Assembly: GCA_037951165.1 (NCBI GenBank)
Contig: JBBDHG010000011.1
Location: forward strand, 5,917,001 to 5,981,000
DNA: 64,000 nt
Source: Lophius americanus
Lineage: Eukaryota; Chordata; Actinopteri; Lophiiformes; Lophiidae
Direction: 5' to 3'
Shown in pieces: positions 48,540-59,129 of the stretch; the first letter of the stretch is position 1; each line of letters begins with the position of its first letter. Made by a program: the position numbers and the translations under genes. The notes beneath the pieces were generated by a model. The model searched no databases. It had not been told where the DNA came from and was given only the letters and a program-made list of their open reading frames with translations.

Positions 48540-51500
48540 AAACAGCAATTTTTGGAGAGCATTAGTTTATTACAGTGACATTAAGAATGATTAAGAGTTT
48601 GACTCTTTGTGGACTTTGTCTCTTTGCCTCCTACCAGTGTGAGGATGGAATAAAATGACAGATATTAGGTTTTTCTTTAAGGTTAGTTAAATTGGTGCTC
48701 AGTAACAAACGTGGTTGAAAGTTGTGTGTGTGAACAAATTGTTAGCATTTAGGCAGGTATGGTTGGTTAAATTTGCAAACGAGCAGGTTAAGGTGTTATG
48801 GCTAGCTAATGCTTACCCGTGGGGATGTGCCGACGCCGCAGCCTGTTTTCAGTCCCTGCTGGATGTCCTTCTTGTCACTCAGTGTAAAGAATATGTTATG
48901 GTGTTTTGGAGAGCAATTAATACGCGAAAAAAATTTCAAGGAGCCAAATAACCTTTTCATGGTCCAAAGTATAGGGATGTCAGATTACAATGTTAAATGT
49001 CTACCTTAACCTTTTGTTTCCTTCTGTAAGGGAAACAGAAGGGAAACAACCTTCAAGTCTCGCCCAAAACAGTTTTTTATTGAATAGACATTGAATGAAT
49101 CATGCAGTATATCTCAACGCAATATGAGCGAACTCGCCTGCAGATGGCAACAGTAAAAATTAGTTTGATTTGATTTTGTTCACACTTAAGTATGATCAGA
49201 GTGGCTGGACACTTTTTAGGAAAGAAATAAGTAAGAATTTATTGGGAAACACTGAACTTGGGTATTTTTCAATCTAGAAGTTACTTTTAACTTCCACAAG
49301 TACATGCAATCCCTTTGAGTTTGAATCAATTATTCTTATTAGCCTGTTTTTATATATATATATTTTTTTTTATTTAAAACTAAAAGTTATGAAAACCCAA
49401 AACATATTTTCAGGATATATTAAGGACTAACAAAGATAGTTTTACTGAAGGATATATAAACCTTTAGTGGTGTCAGTGCACACATGTTGGGTTTTCAGAG
49501 TTATGTACGAAAGCCCATTTGAATATGTCCAAACTAAGTTACTCATATCAATGAATTGATATAAGTTGGACTGCAACCACTTACTTTACTGATCGATCTG
49601 GATGCTTATCCATTAATCAACCTATTGTTTAGTACATGGACTGTAGAAATGGCTGTCAGATCAAGTCAAAAACATAAATATATACTAGGTACAATAATGT
49701 AAAACAGAAAGGCAAAAGATCTACACTTTTTTGGAACAGCAAAAAAGAAATATTTGTAATTTCTTTCATTATACCAATTGAATAATCAACTTATTGCTTC
49801 AACTCTAGACTTAGATCTAAAATTTAGATTTATTTTTTCCCTCTTGGTCTTTGAACCTGTTAAGATTAATTCTCCACTGAATTAAAGGCATGGCATTTTC
49901 TTGTAATGAAGTGATTCCACAACTGTAATTCAATTTAGTATTTGTGTTCAGGAATAAACAGTTACTTGGATTCTTACATGCTGTGATGCACTGCTCGGTG
50001 CACTGTGGTATTTTCACTGAAATCAGAAAATTCAGATCAAGTGGGTCCCATGCGTTACAGGCAGCTCAACGTTTTATTTTTCATCATTGCCCTCAAGTGG
50101 GAGTGTGTGGTATTGCATTTTAAACACCAATTCAAAGATTTGGCACGTCACAATCAGTTATCAGGTTACTATTCATAAGATTTTTGAAAATAGTTATATA
50201 ATTTTATCTGTTCTTGATTGTAGTTGAAGCTGGCAAAATAATTTAAAAAATATGCCGTAGTGATGAAATCAGAGGGACATTAGATTGGTTTTACAGACTG
50301 TGGAGTTATGCAGGATCCAGTGTTGCTGGACAATATATCCTAACCTAGACACAATAAGGTCCAGCTGACCAGAAGTGTTTTGTAGAGATAGCAAGAAAAC
50401 TGACCTAAATTCAAGATTGCTGATATCCATGAAAATACTTTGTATTTCAAGTCATGTGATAGTGAATAAAACTGAACAGGTGCAAAGAATTGTTTTTAGC
50501 TAGATCCTTTCAAATCAAAGGGAAAGCGCTTTTTATTTCCTGATTTACTTCTATCTCTTCACTTTTCCCATTGTCTCTGTGTGTTCTGCTGCCCGGATGA
50601 CCCTAGAGCTAAATTCTTCCTCGGACATGGACCGGAGAGGATACTCAGTTTTCACACCAGTGTGGCAAAGATAAAGAGCCCTTCCTTCCTCCTATGCCTT
50701 GAAAAGACACATGCATGCCAAATAAGTTCCTCTTTGGTTCAAAAGAGCAGATTTACTCCCAAACCAGTAGGCCAGAAACGTTCCTGGAAATGCAGAGGGG
50801 TTGGCATTTCCATAAAAACTGCAAAAAAGCAAATGCAAAAGAAAGGCAGTGGACTTCCTGCTATTGTCTGAACATTATTTGGGAAGATCCAATCAGCTTT
50901 TTCTGACGTGATAACCCAATAATCTCATGGCACAATCAAAATAACTGACTTTGCACTTTGATCATTAGTTTATATACTGTAATTACCTTGCAACTAATCC
51001 CATACTCAAGTAAGGCAGGCGTTAGACAGCTAATTTTTTAAGGTTTGGAGTAAAGTGTTAATGTTGGGATTAGCGTGATGTAATCACAACAACCTAGTAA
51101 TAAAAAAGTAGTTTGAACTAAATTCATGAATCCTATTTTATGTACCAGAAAGTTGATTTCATCAACTTCTCTTCTTCCTCCCCCTCCTTTTATAGGCCCT
51201 CTCTGGCTGGTGAAGAGGGTACTGTGTGGGCCAGATCATGCTGCAGCTTGAGTTTCTGCTTTGTAGAGGAGCATTAGTCATCCAGAAAATAAGGAGCTCA
51301 TGTGGGTGGAAATGGCTTCATGCTGTATCATATTGAGGCTTCAAAACAAAGAACAATCACCCTGGGATGAGATGCTGAAAAATATTCATGTTCCTCCGAA
51401 ACAGCAGCTTATACCAAACAAAGGGCTATTAATCCTTTCTTTAGCACCAAATCTGAGAGTTTTCTGCTAAGCCATAAAGGGTTTTTATATTTAAAAATCA

Positions 51501-52266
51501 AGGAATTTCTCTTTATGAGTCAATAATTACACTTTCCTAAGAAGTTTTCCTGGAAAGCCCTGTGTGATTTGAAACATGCAAGATGGCAATAGGATTTTCT
51601 TGAAATAAAAGCGAGCTTTATAGAGTAAAACTAGTGAAAAATGGATTTAATGGGGATAATACAAAATTCTTGAAATTGATTTAAAATGGCTTAATTTAAA
51701 GGGTGACCTTATATTTGGAAGTATTCGCTTGGAAGAGAACCAAATAATCATTTCTCTATTCTGATTGTCCTTCTTGAAAATTATGCACATTCAGGAAAAA
51801 AGTGAAAATACTGATCTGCAAAATCATGTGTTACTGAACTCAATATATAACATAAGACAGATTAGAAAACTTAACGTAGGATTTGAATAAAATTAAAACA
51901 AGATTTACTATGCTTTAGATTTAGCTGATGAGCCGTTACTTCAAAATCAGAAAATCTGAGTTTTCAATTAAAATGCACTATAGTGAACTGATGCCTTTAA
52001 GCAAGGTCACACATGTTCAAACTGTCTATCTGTTCAGTTCACCATTGATTAAAAAAAAATTAATATAGTGTAAAATTGGGAGCACTCATATAGCTGATGT
52101 CCATTTATCATTCTGTGCAGAGGAGACATCATCAATAGTCCTTCACTGACCAATAAAAACCGGTTAAAACATCCTGGTTGCGACACCTGATAATTTGAAG
52201 AGCAGGAGATGATAAACAAGAAAAAAACACACTAGAAAACAACACCCTGTGCAGGGTGACTGATTT

Positions 52267-52395
52267 TTAGAATTTGAGTTCATGTTCAAAGAGTGCAAGG
52301 AGCAGCATACAGGTCCAACCCATCAACAGTCCGAGGTTCTGCAGGAAAAACATGAGACAAGGTCTGTCGGTCTTCACTCGATTCATCTCAGGAAG
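52267..52395 (-). CDS. slc39a12: slc39a12 terminal coding exon 12
   Basis: After acceptor ctctcttag|CTT come 42 codons and a TAA stop. The protein begins [12 protein letters not shown], continues through the last transmembrane helix ([17 protein letters not shown]) and ends HELKF. No canonical AATAAA is obvious in the next 250 bases of the transcript strand, so the 3' end of the mRNA is not placed. Confidence 0.95.
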   Translation of the reverse strand, partial: LPEMNRVKTDRPCLMFFLQNLGLLMGWTCMLLLALFEHELKF

Positions 52396-55300
52396 CTAAG
52401 AGAGAAGAAGAAATAAATTGTACAGAGTTTTTGATGTGAATATTGGTTACAAGTATTTTCCTCAAGTAATTCTTTTACCCAAACATTTTTTAAAGATAAG
52501 TCACAAATAGAGTTTCAGTTTTCTAAATAGGCTTAATGGACCCATAGTTTTGAGAAAAACCTTAATCAAAGAGAAATGTTACCAGGGCTGTTTTCAGCTG
52601 CAAATTAGCACAAACTTTTGCTCCCAACGTAGAGAAGACATTGTCCAAAGAACTGTCAGATCAGCTCAAGAAGACCTTCAGCCTGCTTTCATTAGTAGCT
52701 CCATAGATAGAGCTGATGCATCATTGAATCTTCAGTTGCTGAAGTTACCCCTTAGGTTCTAGTAGACCAGATTACTTAGGAATCACTTATGTTGTAGGTT
52801 TCACGTCGGATCGACACTGTACTGGGAAGGAACTTGAATTAAAATACAGTACCTATGGTCAGAGTGTACCGGGTGAAGTGTAGACTGTGAAGACTAAAAT
52901 AATCTTATGACACATAGGAATCAATCATATCAGGAAGAAAAATAATGACAAGGTTTAGTCTTTTCTTGGAGTTCTTTGGGAAGAAGAGAAATATAGAAAC
53001 CACAATCATTTCATAAGATTCCACAAGGTTCCCTTACCATTTCTACCAGTGACAAATAAAGGAAAATCCCTGCAGTAACTGCAAAGACCCACTGCTGCAC
53101 CACAATCTCTGAGGAAACAAACAGTCCGATGTAGAGGCCCATGAAGGCTGTGAGTGCGCTGAGAAAGTTCATGAGCGCAGCATTCTTCACTGAGAGTCCG
53201 GAGCTGAGCAGGACCGCAAAATCACCTTTGGGACAGAAAGCAGACGAGATAAGTGGTCAGTCACACACACTATTTCTTGGCCTCAGCTAAAACAGCAACA
53301 CAAGCATTCCCAAAGTAAACACCATGACCTCTCACCCATCTCGTGAGGGATCTCGTGGCACAGGATGGCCACAGTGGTTGCCATGCCAGTCTCCGCTGAA
53401 GAGGAGAAGGCCGCCCCAACAACCAAGCCATCAGCAAAGTTATGGAGGCTGTCTCCCACAATTACCATCACAGCAAGTGGGGGAATCCTTTGTCCTGGGA
53501 ACACAAAGGGAGTCTGGGTCGTTACATTGACAATTAATCTGTTGTTCCGGGCAACTAATTACCAAGTTCATCACATCCAAGTAAGCTGTGCAGCTCAAAC
53601 TTATGGAGCTTACTCTGATGTGAAGGCCTCCTTGTGTCTGTGAGTTCAGGAGATACTTCTGTACACTCAAAATCATCCACCGACCCCTGTAGCATATAGA
53701 AAATTATTCTCAGCACAGTAAAAAAAAAGAAGCTTGTTTCTGATTCAAACTTCACAGATTTAAATGATCAGGAGGAATAAGAATCTACAAAAACATTTCA
53801 ACTTTGGATAGTAGTGAAAAATGAAAATCACGCTGAAAGGGACAATTTCACTTAAATTTGAGTGTTATGTTATCATCACCCGAGTCTGAAGGTTTACAAA
53901 AAACAGTCCTTCCATGAGAGTGCTTTGTCTCTGTGTTTTAATATTCAACTTTGAAAAACATATTTACCTGAACATGATTCAACACAAGCAACAAGCAGAT
54001 TCCGAATGACTCAACACCTCACATTCTCTCACATCCTACATTCATCGTTCCTTCCATCCCTCCCACACCCGCCTCTTCGCCTCTTACATAAACCCACTTA
54101 ATTGTTTTAAGTAAATAACAGCTTTGATATTTTGAACATTGATTCAATGGATCCCTAATGTCTCTGTTTGACAGAGAGTGCGCTGAGAAGTTCCTGCCAT
54201 TGTCACCTTTGCGTTATGATGCTGTACGTAGGCAGTGATGTGCGGTGAGTTTGCTGTCAGGTGAGACACTGACCCCTTCACAGTCAGATTTACTAATTTT
54301 GGAACCCAATAGAGTAGCTTAAATTCACCATTTAATTGCCAGCTTGCACACTGACTACTGGTTGTGTTTCATCTCATATCAGAAGAAGAACGTGAAAGTT
54401 GTATCGGCTCAGAGAAAGAGCGTATTTGTTCTGCACCTTTGTGTGTTCTTAATCTGCCATTGCAATTTTAAATCCATTCAATGCAAGGCAAAATCACAAG
54501 TTCACCCCATTTACGAGAGAAAAAAGAAGACTATAGAAATTATAAAAAAAATATTAAATGAGGTATTTTCTTTTAAAAATAAAGTTTTATCATATCAAAA
54601 TACTTTCAGTTATGTACGAAAAAATCCATTAAAAATATACAGACAAAATCATAGGTCAATTTTCAAAATTTAATAATGAATCCATTTCAACTGTTTTTGT
54701 TTTCTGTAGGTGCATATTAACATAATCGCAGCCAAATATGGAACTTTTTCTGAAGGCAATAGAGAAGAGATACGTGGTTCGACGGTTTAAAAAAAATCCA
54801 TTCTTAAGGAGGGAAATAACCATATGTGAAATTACAAATATGCCTCTGATCTAAAAAAAATGTTTTATTGCAATAATTGATACCTGGTTACCTGAGCTGG
54901 TTACCAGCTCTAACAGTATGGAACAACCCCCTATCAACTTCAGTGATACTTAGGGTAATTTGTGAAAGTGTTGTGAAACACTTTCACAAATTGATTTGTG
55001 AAACGGGAGACCCAGCTTGAATAAAGCTAAAGAACAAAAATAAAATAAAGAGAGACCAGGTTCAATCATACACAATTACAGAGTTGCTGTGTCTTGTATG
55101 AAATATAATTGTCAGACTGACTTTGGCAATGTTTAGTTTTAGATTATTAATCGTGTTGAAAATCAAATGAAAACTGAGACAAGTTGGAGGATATGTGAGG
55201 TCATTGAAGGGTTCATCAGCCCAAATAGGCTGGAAACTAATGTAGTAGAAGCGTAGTATATCGGCATTTTTTTACATATTTTGCCGTTCATGTTCTGGGA

Positions 55301-58300
55301 ATTGCCTTGGCATGATCCCAGTGTTTTTTACTGCAATCATGTTTTCCCACAAACAGTATAACAAGACACTAACATTGAATCTGGGTGTTGATTGGACTGA
55401 CCAGCTGTACAGTGGAGATGGACTTTCCCCTCTGTGACTGACCGTTGCAGTTAAGCTCCAAGGAAAGTTCACTTGAATGACCCTGCAGACAAGAGAGAGT
55501 CATGAGACCTGCTGTTGCTCAAGAGTCAGCTCTGCAAAAATTCAAACTGTGCACAAGATGCTTGGTCATGGAAAACTTTAAGTTCAACCTCCCACTGGAT
55601 GAAGAAAAAAAATCAGCTCCACCTTCATCACTTTGCCCCTGATACACTGGTTTCAGAATTTCTTTAATGTATCTATACTATTTTTTTCTGTTATTAAATT
55701 GATAAAAGCTACTTATAAATAAAATACTTACCTGGGCATGAGAAGGGACCAAAAAGGAAAATATTTTTTCAATGAGAAAAAAGCTGTAGATCCCTGCAAT
55801 CATGCCCAGGATCTTCCAGAGATAGTCCTTTCCTCCTGCATAGTTTTCTTCCTCATGAGGTTGGGAGTCATTATGGAGGCCAAGGATCTCCAAAGAAGAC
55901 AAAGTATCATTAAACATTTACTCCCCAACATGGAGCATCTTTATGCATGTAGGGTGCTTGCCTCCCAGTTACAGAAGATTGTGCCGTGTCTCTGTGTCCT
56001 ATACCTGTGGTATGAGGTGCAGGAGTGCATCTCCTGAGAGAGTTCCCACTGCCAGCCCCACAAACAGCTGCAGGATGAGCGCGTACGTTTCCTGGCAGGA
56101 GTTGAAGAAGATCAGACAGATACCGAGCATGGAGCCCACTGTGATGAGCAGCACAGCAGCTGTGCTGTAGCCGTACTCTGAAGGAGGAGAACGTTAGGAA
56201 AACCACTGTCTTAAAGACATCATTTTTATCTTGCCAAAGTATTTGTTTTATTTCTTATTGGGGTTGGAGTTTTATATTGTCTTGTTGTGTCTTGTCTTGT
56301 CTTGTCTTTTATATTGTCTGTCAAAACACTTGAATCTTCCAAACTGTTAATATAGTTTAAACCAACCGGCATGACTGACCTCATAGCAAATTTTGTGCAT
56401 GTGGGTTCTGCACTGGTGTGCGGTCAATCCAGAATTATTGCAAATTTTGTCCTGAGTTTTCCTGATATTTTATTCCTACTTGGGAGTTGACCTAAAGCAA
56501 ACATATATACAGTCGACTGTAAGGAGACACAATGAGGTAAGCTTTCTTACTCTCTAGAGCAGTAGGCAGAGACTCTCTTCTTTTTTGTTCCGTAGACTCA
56601 CAGGCATTGCCTAGCAACTGCTGAATGATGGCAGGACAAATTTGTCTGAAGTGCTCCTTGGAAATAGGCATATGAGGATTCAAAGCAAAAATATCCACAA
56701 GCTGATTGGCTGGAAAGCAGACCTGATTAAATTCAAAGCAAAAGAGAGATTTGGTGAAATGAAAGAAAAAGTCACATGAACTGAAAAAGGCACAGTACCT
56801 ATTTGTATTCTACGTCTGTTTTGCTTCACCTCAGTCCACTCATGACCTATTCCTCCATTTTCTTGGTTGCAACCATCTAGTGGATGTCCGCCCCCTTTAC
56901 GTGAACTCCTTGTGATGCTCGGCGTCTTCCTGCCGTGAGCGTGCGTCACTCCTTCCCATCCGACTCCCAGCTGATGAAGCAGCTCCTCCAAGTCTGAGCA
57001 AATAAACTCATTGTATCATGATACTGTTCACTCAGATTCAACCAAATGAGTCAGTCATCTCAATGGAGCAAAAATAAATGTCATTAATGGATACAAACAA
57101 TATTGAAGCTGCATACTTTTTATATAAAAAAGGAGTGGCCCATCTTCATAGAAAGGAATGTATTTTATTTTTATCTTCCTGGAATAGCACACAGGTATAA
57201 AACATTATTCTTTTGAGAACTCAGACTTAAGGAAGTCTTCTCGTAGTCTTAGCTGCTCCTTCATGCAAAGTGACTCATTTTGCTGATTCAGCATCATCAA
57301 GTGAAAAACACATTAGAATGAGGATTGACTAAAAGATAGTAGTAAAGATTGAAAGCATCTATAATCAGTATTACCTTGTATTGTGAAACAAATAATACAG
57401 TTTGCAACTAAATGCTAGTAGTGATAATGGTACATTTCAACTGTTTTATGTGCAACAAGGGACCGTTTCAGCTGTCTTCAGCAAAAAATCCATTATTGGT
57501 AGCTTGAAATATGTATAAGCGTAAGAGGGTTTTTTATAACTGCGGACAAAGATAAATCTTATATGACAGCTGATCATTACCTTAGAGAAAAAGCAAGAGT
57601 ACATCTGTTAAATAATGGTTGACAAGTCAACATGGCTGTTGACCTTACCTGTTATCTGCAGGTTACTTGTGCGATTTAGGGATCGAAAGATGAAGTCCGT
57701 AAAGAAAGCAGGATGTGGGAGGTTCCTCCGTCTGAAACAGTGGCCCTCCAGGATGTGGTTGATGATGGCTGCTGCTAGTTTTGGCACATCAGACAAACCA
57801 GCACCTGGATTTTCTCTCACGTTAATATCTTCAAGGAGACTAGTAGCATCTATGCACTGTGGGATTAGAGTTATAAATAACATGTCCTGATTTTCAACTG
57901 CTGAGATAAGCTTAATCCCTCAAATAAAAAATAAACAACCCTACTTGCAGATCTGATGAGGTATCTTGATTGGAGAGGTGATAGTGCTGGTTGATGAGCT
58001 GCAAAATACTTTCTGTTTCACTGGATGACATGAAGTGACTGTCCTCAGCCGGATGTATACTGCTTAGGGCCAAAAGATAGAACTGATACTTCCCAAATGA
58101 GGAGGAGGAATTGAAGGAGGGAGAGACTGTGTTTGATACACACAGGTCTTCCAGGTTAATTATGTAGTACAACAGTACAGTGCATATTCGCTGGTACTCC
58201 TCCTTAGTGACGTAAGCCCTCCTATCATCCTCGACAACAGAGAGAGCTACATCTGGTGTCAGGCACTGCAAAAAGTACAGGAGCATGTTAGAGGAAGAGA

Positions 58301-59129
58301 GTTATTTAAGGGGACTTCATCGACAAAACATTGTGAGAAGAAGAAAAGATTTAGGTGAATTTTAAGGCCCATTTCTTTCCTGTGTACAACAAACTTCTCA
58401 TAAGAGTTGTGTGCAGCTGTCTGTAAAGTGAATTTAAGCCGAATTAGCTCCACAAAAATACTTGAAGGAGAGGGAAACTTTTCAGTGCTGGAGAATCGTT
58501 CATTAAGAAATGAGAAAGTAGAATAATGCCCTTGTATTTGTTTGTTTTTGTAAATATGATTTTCAAAGCTTAAAACACATAATCCTATTGTCGACTCACC
58601 TGCACAAACACACCAAGTGCCTCTACTCCACTAAATGGAGTTTTGTGGTCAAACAGACAGATGTCTAAAGCCGCTCGGCATGAGTGTGTCGTAGAGGTTG
58701 AGGACTTAACAAACTCTACATTCACTGGAATTCCAGCCATAACAAGTACACTTAGTTGGATAAGCAGGCAGAAATAGGTTGAATTCATAAAACCAGCTTA
58801 GCATTTCAAGGATGTTAATGTTCATTTTATCATATAGTGATATTGTATGATAACATTGAAAAAGGTATAGGCCTTACCTTATAACAAACCTCCTGAGATG
58901 TGCCCGTCTGCTCTGCGCAGTGCACTGCCTCCAGAAGCTTGGTGATCAGGATACCGGTGTGGTTCTTTAGGAACTTTGGTTCATCATCTGTACCCAGGGG
59001 CAGCTGTAAAGCCCTGAGAGCCTCCAGCAGGTATCCTGGCTCCTGCCCTTTCACTTCGTGCACCCTCCTCAGTAGACAAAGAGGCAACAACAGCAGCAGC
59101 AAAGTAGGAGCCCTACTCCTGAGGTGCAT
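52267..59129 (-). CDS. slc39a12: Zinc transporter ZIP12, complete 12-exon gene
   Basis: This is a plasma-membrane zinc importer of the LIV-1 branch of the SLC39/ZIP family, moving zinc into the cytosol. Twelve coding exons read leftward: 59129-58878, 58265-57945, 57856-57649, 56993-56830, 56722-56551, 56177-56005, 55887-55732, 55482-55402, 53686-53614, 53494-53336, 53225-53038 and 52395-52267. All introns are GT-AG, all phases agree, and they join to 691 codons, which I recall as the human ZIP12 length. Order in the protein: signal peptide, long cysteine-bearing ectodomain (about 1-370), first membrane segments (about 375-430), a third membrane segment ending FFLIEK, a cytosolic loop, then the HNFADG and HEIPHEMGD metal-site helices and a short C-terminus. 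Residues such as ISKEHF and AIIQQLL point to ZIP12 rather than ZIP4. No frameshift or stop is seen. Position between mrc1 and cacnb2 matches mammalian synteny. Weakest point: the exon 8 donor and the short exon 9. Confidence 0.95.
53038..53225 (-). CDS. slc39a12: slc39a12 coding exon 11 (membrane segments 6-7)
   Basis: It gives 62 codons after completing the Gly of HEMGDFA, with acceptor tcccaaag|GT and donor GAAATG|GTAAGG. It contains [20 protein letters not shown], an FMGLYIGL helix and a hydrophobic stretch ending LYLSLVEM. All follow the human ZIP12 pattern closely. Confidence 0.96.
53336..53494 (-). CDS. slc39a12: slc39a12 coding exon 10 (metal-binding helices 4-5)
   Basis: The exon runs from acceptor gttcccag|GA to donor GATGG|GTGAGA, and the preceding base completes an Arg codon. 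It encodes [12 protein letters not shown] and [12 protein letters not shown], the two transmembrane motifs whose His, Asn, Asp and Glu residues form the binuclear zinc site of LIV-1 transporters. The metal-site residues I can recognise are intact. Confidence 0.97.
53614..53686 (-). CDS. slc39a12: slc39a12 coding exon 9 (cytosolic loop)
   Basis: This short exon has 24 codons plus one base, with acceptor atgctacag|GGG and donor CAGA|GTAAGC. It is an acidic, poorly conserved loop segment reading [15 protein letters not shown]. It is supported mainly by good splice sites and by being in phase with both neighbours. Confidence 0.78.
54957..54992. repeat. Perfect inverted repeat, 16-base arms, in slc39a12 intron 8
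   Basis: Left arm AATTTGTGAAAGTGTT and right arm AACACTTTCACAAATT are exact reverse complements around loop GTGA. A partial further copy (GATTTGTGAAAC) follows. The intron runs from 55401 to 53687. Confidence 0.95.
55402..55482 (-). CDS. slc39a12: slc39a12 coding exon 8 (cytosolic loop)
   Basis: It covers 27 codons, with acceptor ttgtctgcag|GGT and donor CAGCTG|GTCAGT. It encodes [11 protein letters not shown] and [10 protein letters not shown], which line up with the cytosolic loop of human ZIP12. The donor is non-consensus at position +3 but keeps the frame. A second GTCAGT upstream in the exon would break it. Confidence 0.8.
55732..55887 (-). CDS. slc39a12: slc39a12 coding exon 7 (membrane segment 3)
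   Basis: It holds 52 codons with phase 0 at both ends, acceptor tctttggag|ATC and donor CCCAG|GTAAGT. It contains ILGLHND, an acidic/His linker, and [20 protein letters not shown], the third transmembrane helix. Confidence 0.93.
56005..56177 (-). CDS. slc39a12: slc39a12 coding exon 6 (membrane segments 1-2)
   Basis: The acceptor ctccttcag|AG and donor CACAG|GTATAG bound 57 codons after a split Lys codon. The residues read [18 protein letters not shown] then a second hydrophobic stretch [20 protein letters not shown]. These are the first two transmembrane helices of the ZIP fold, including the [13 protein letters not shown] signature. Confidence 0.95.
56551..56722 (-). CDS. slc39a12: slc39a12 coding exon 5
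   Basis: It supplies 57 codons plus one base, from acceptor aatttaatcag|GTC to donor AGA|GTAAG. It carries [33 protein letters not shown] and an end reading LPTALE. This is the membrane-proximal ectodomain segment with the conserved cysteine pair of the LIV-1 family. Confidence 0.93.
56830..56993 (-). CDS. slc39a12: slc39a12 coding exon 4
   Basis: This runs from acceptor tttgctcag|AC to donor GAG|GTGAAG, phase 1 in and phase 0 out. It encodes [13 protein letters not shown] followed by a poorly conserved Gly/His/Arg-rich linker. A stronger-looking donor lies 31 bases downstream (AAATAG|GTAC), but it would put exon 5 out of frame. The chosen donor gives EWTE joined to VCFPANQ, which aligns with the human ZIP12 junction. 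Confidence 0.85.
57649..57856 (-). CDS. slc39a12: slc39a12 coding exon 3 (ectodomain)
   Basis: It contributes 69 codons plus one base, between acceptor tcccacag|TGC and donor ACAG|GTAAGG. It opens with [10 protein letters not shown] and contains [12 protein letters not shown] and SLNRTSN, the conserved ectodomain helix shared by ZIP4 and ZIP12 (the P-x-x-FxxFIF stretch). Its last base completes an Asp codon with exon 4. Confidence 0.93.
57945..58265 (-). CDS. slc39a12: slc39a12 coding exon 2 (ectodomain)
   Basis: This exon has 107 codons and phase 0 at both ends. The acceptor is tttttgcag|TGC and the donor CAA|GTAGGG. It begins [10 protein letters not shown], matching the ZIP12 cysteine-plus-helix segment, and includes [12 protein letters not shown] and [12 protein letters not shown], which are characteristic of ZIP12 as opposed to ZIP4. 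Two Asn-x-Ser/Thr sites lie in the serine-rich insert. Confidence 0.93.
58600..58788 (-). other. Possible alternative first exon in slc39a12 intron 1
   Basis: An open frame of 63 codons begins at an ATG with an in-frame TAA a few codons upstream. It ends exactly at a consensus donor (GCAG|GTGAGT) in phase 0, the phase required to enter exon 2. The first 25 residues are signal-peptide-like ([18 protein letters not shown]), followed by a Cys-containing stretch ending EALGVFVQ. I do not recognise it from any ZIP protein, and it cannot be an internal exon in this frame without a poor acceptor. It could be chance. Confidence 0.35.
58878..59129 (-). CDS. slc39a12: slc39a12 coding exon 1 (signal peptide)
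   Basis: This exon has 84 codons, phase 0 at its end, and donor AAG|GTAAGG. The ATG begins a leucine-rich signal peptide ([12 protein letters not shown]). It continues into the start of the ectodomain with an N-glycosylation site (NHT) and a Cys pair near HCAEQTG and VCYK that lines up with the cysteines of human ZIP12. The start is the first ATG upstream of the signal peptide and gives the expected N-terminal length. Confidence 0.9.

Larger units (their letters stand above)
46641..52266. other. Intergenic region between slc39a12 and cacnb2
   Basis: No gene is supported here. It contains a Tc1-like copy (47572-48178), a perfect hairpin (48506-48539), and otherwise AT-rich DNA. Open frames at 50581-50871 and 48715-48951 have no recognisable domain and no splice context. 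Confidence 0.5.

Noticed and set aside
56797..56830. Alternative donor for slc39a12 exon 4 (AAATAG|GTAC)
   Set aside because: It would shift exon 5 out of frame and destroy the alignment with ZIP12. The upstream GAG|GTGAAG donor keeps both.
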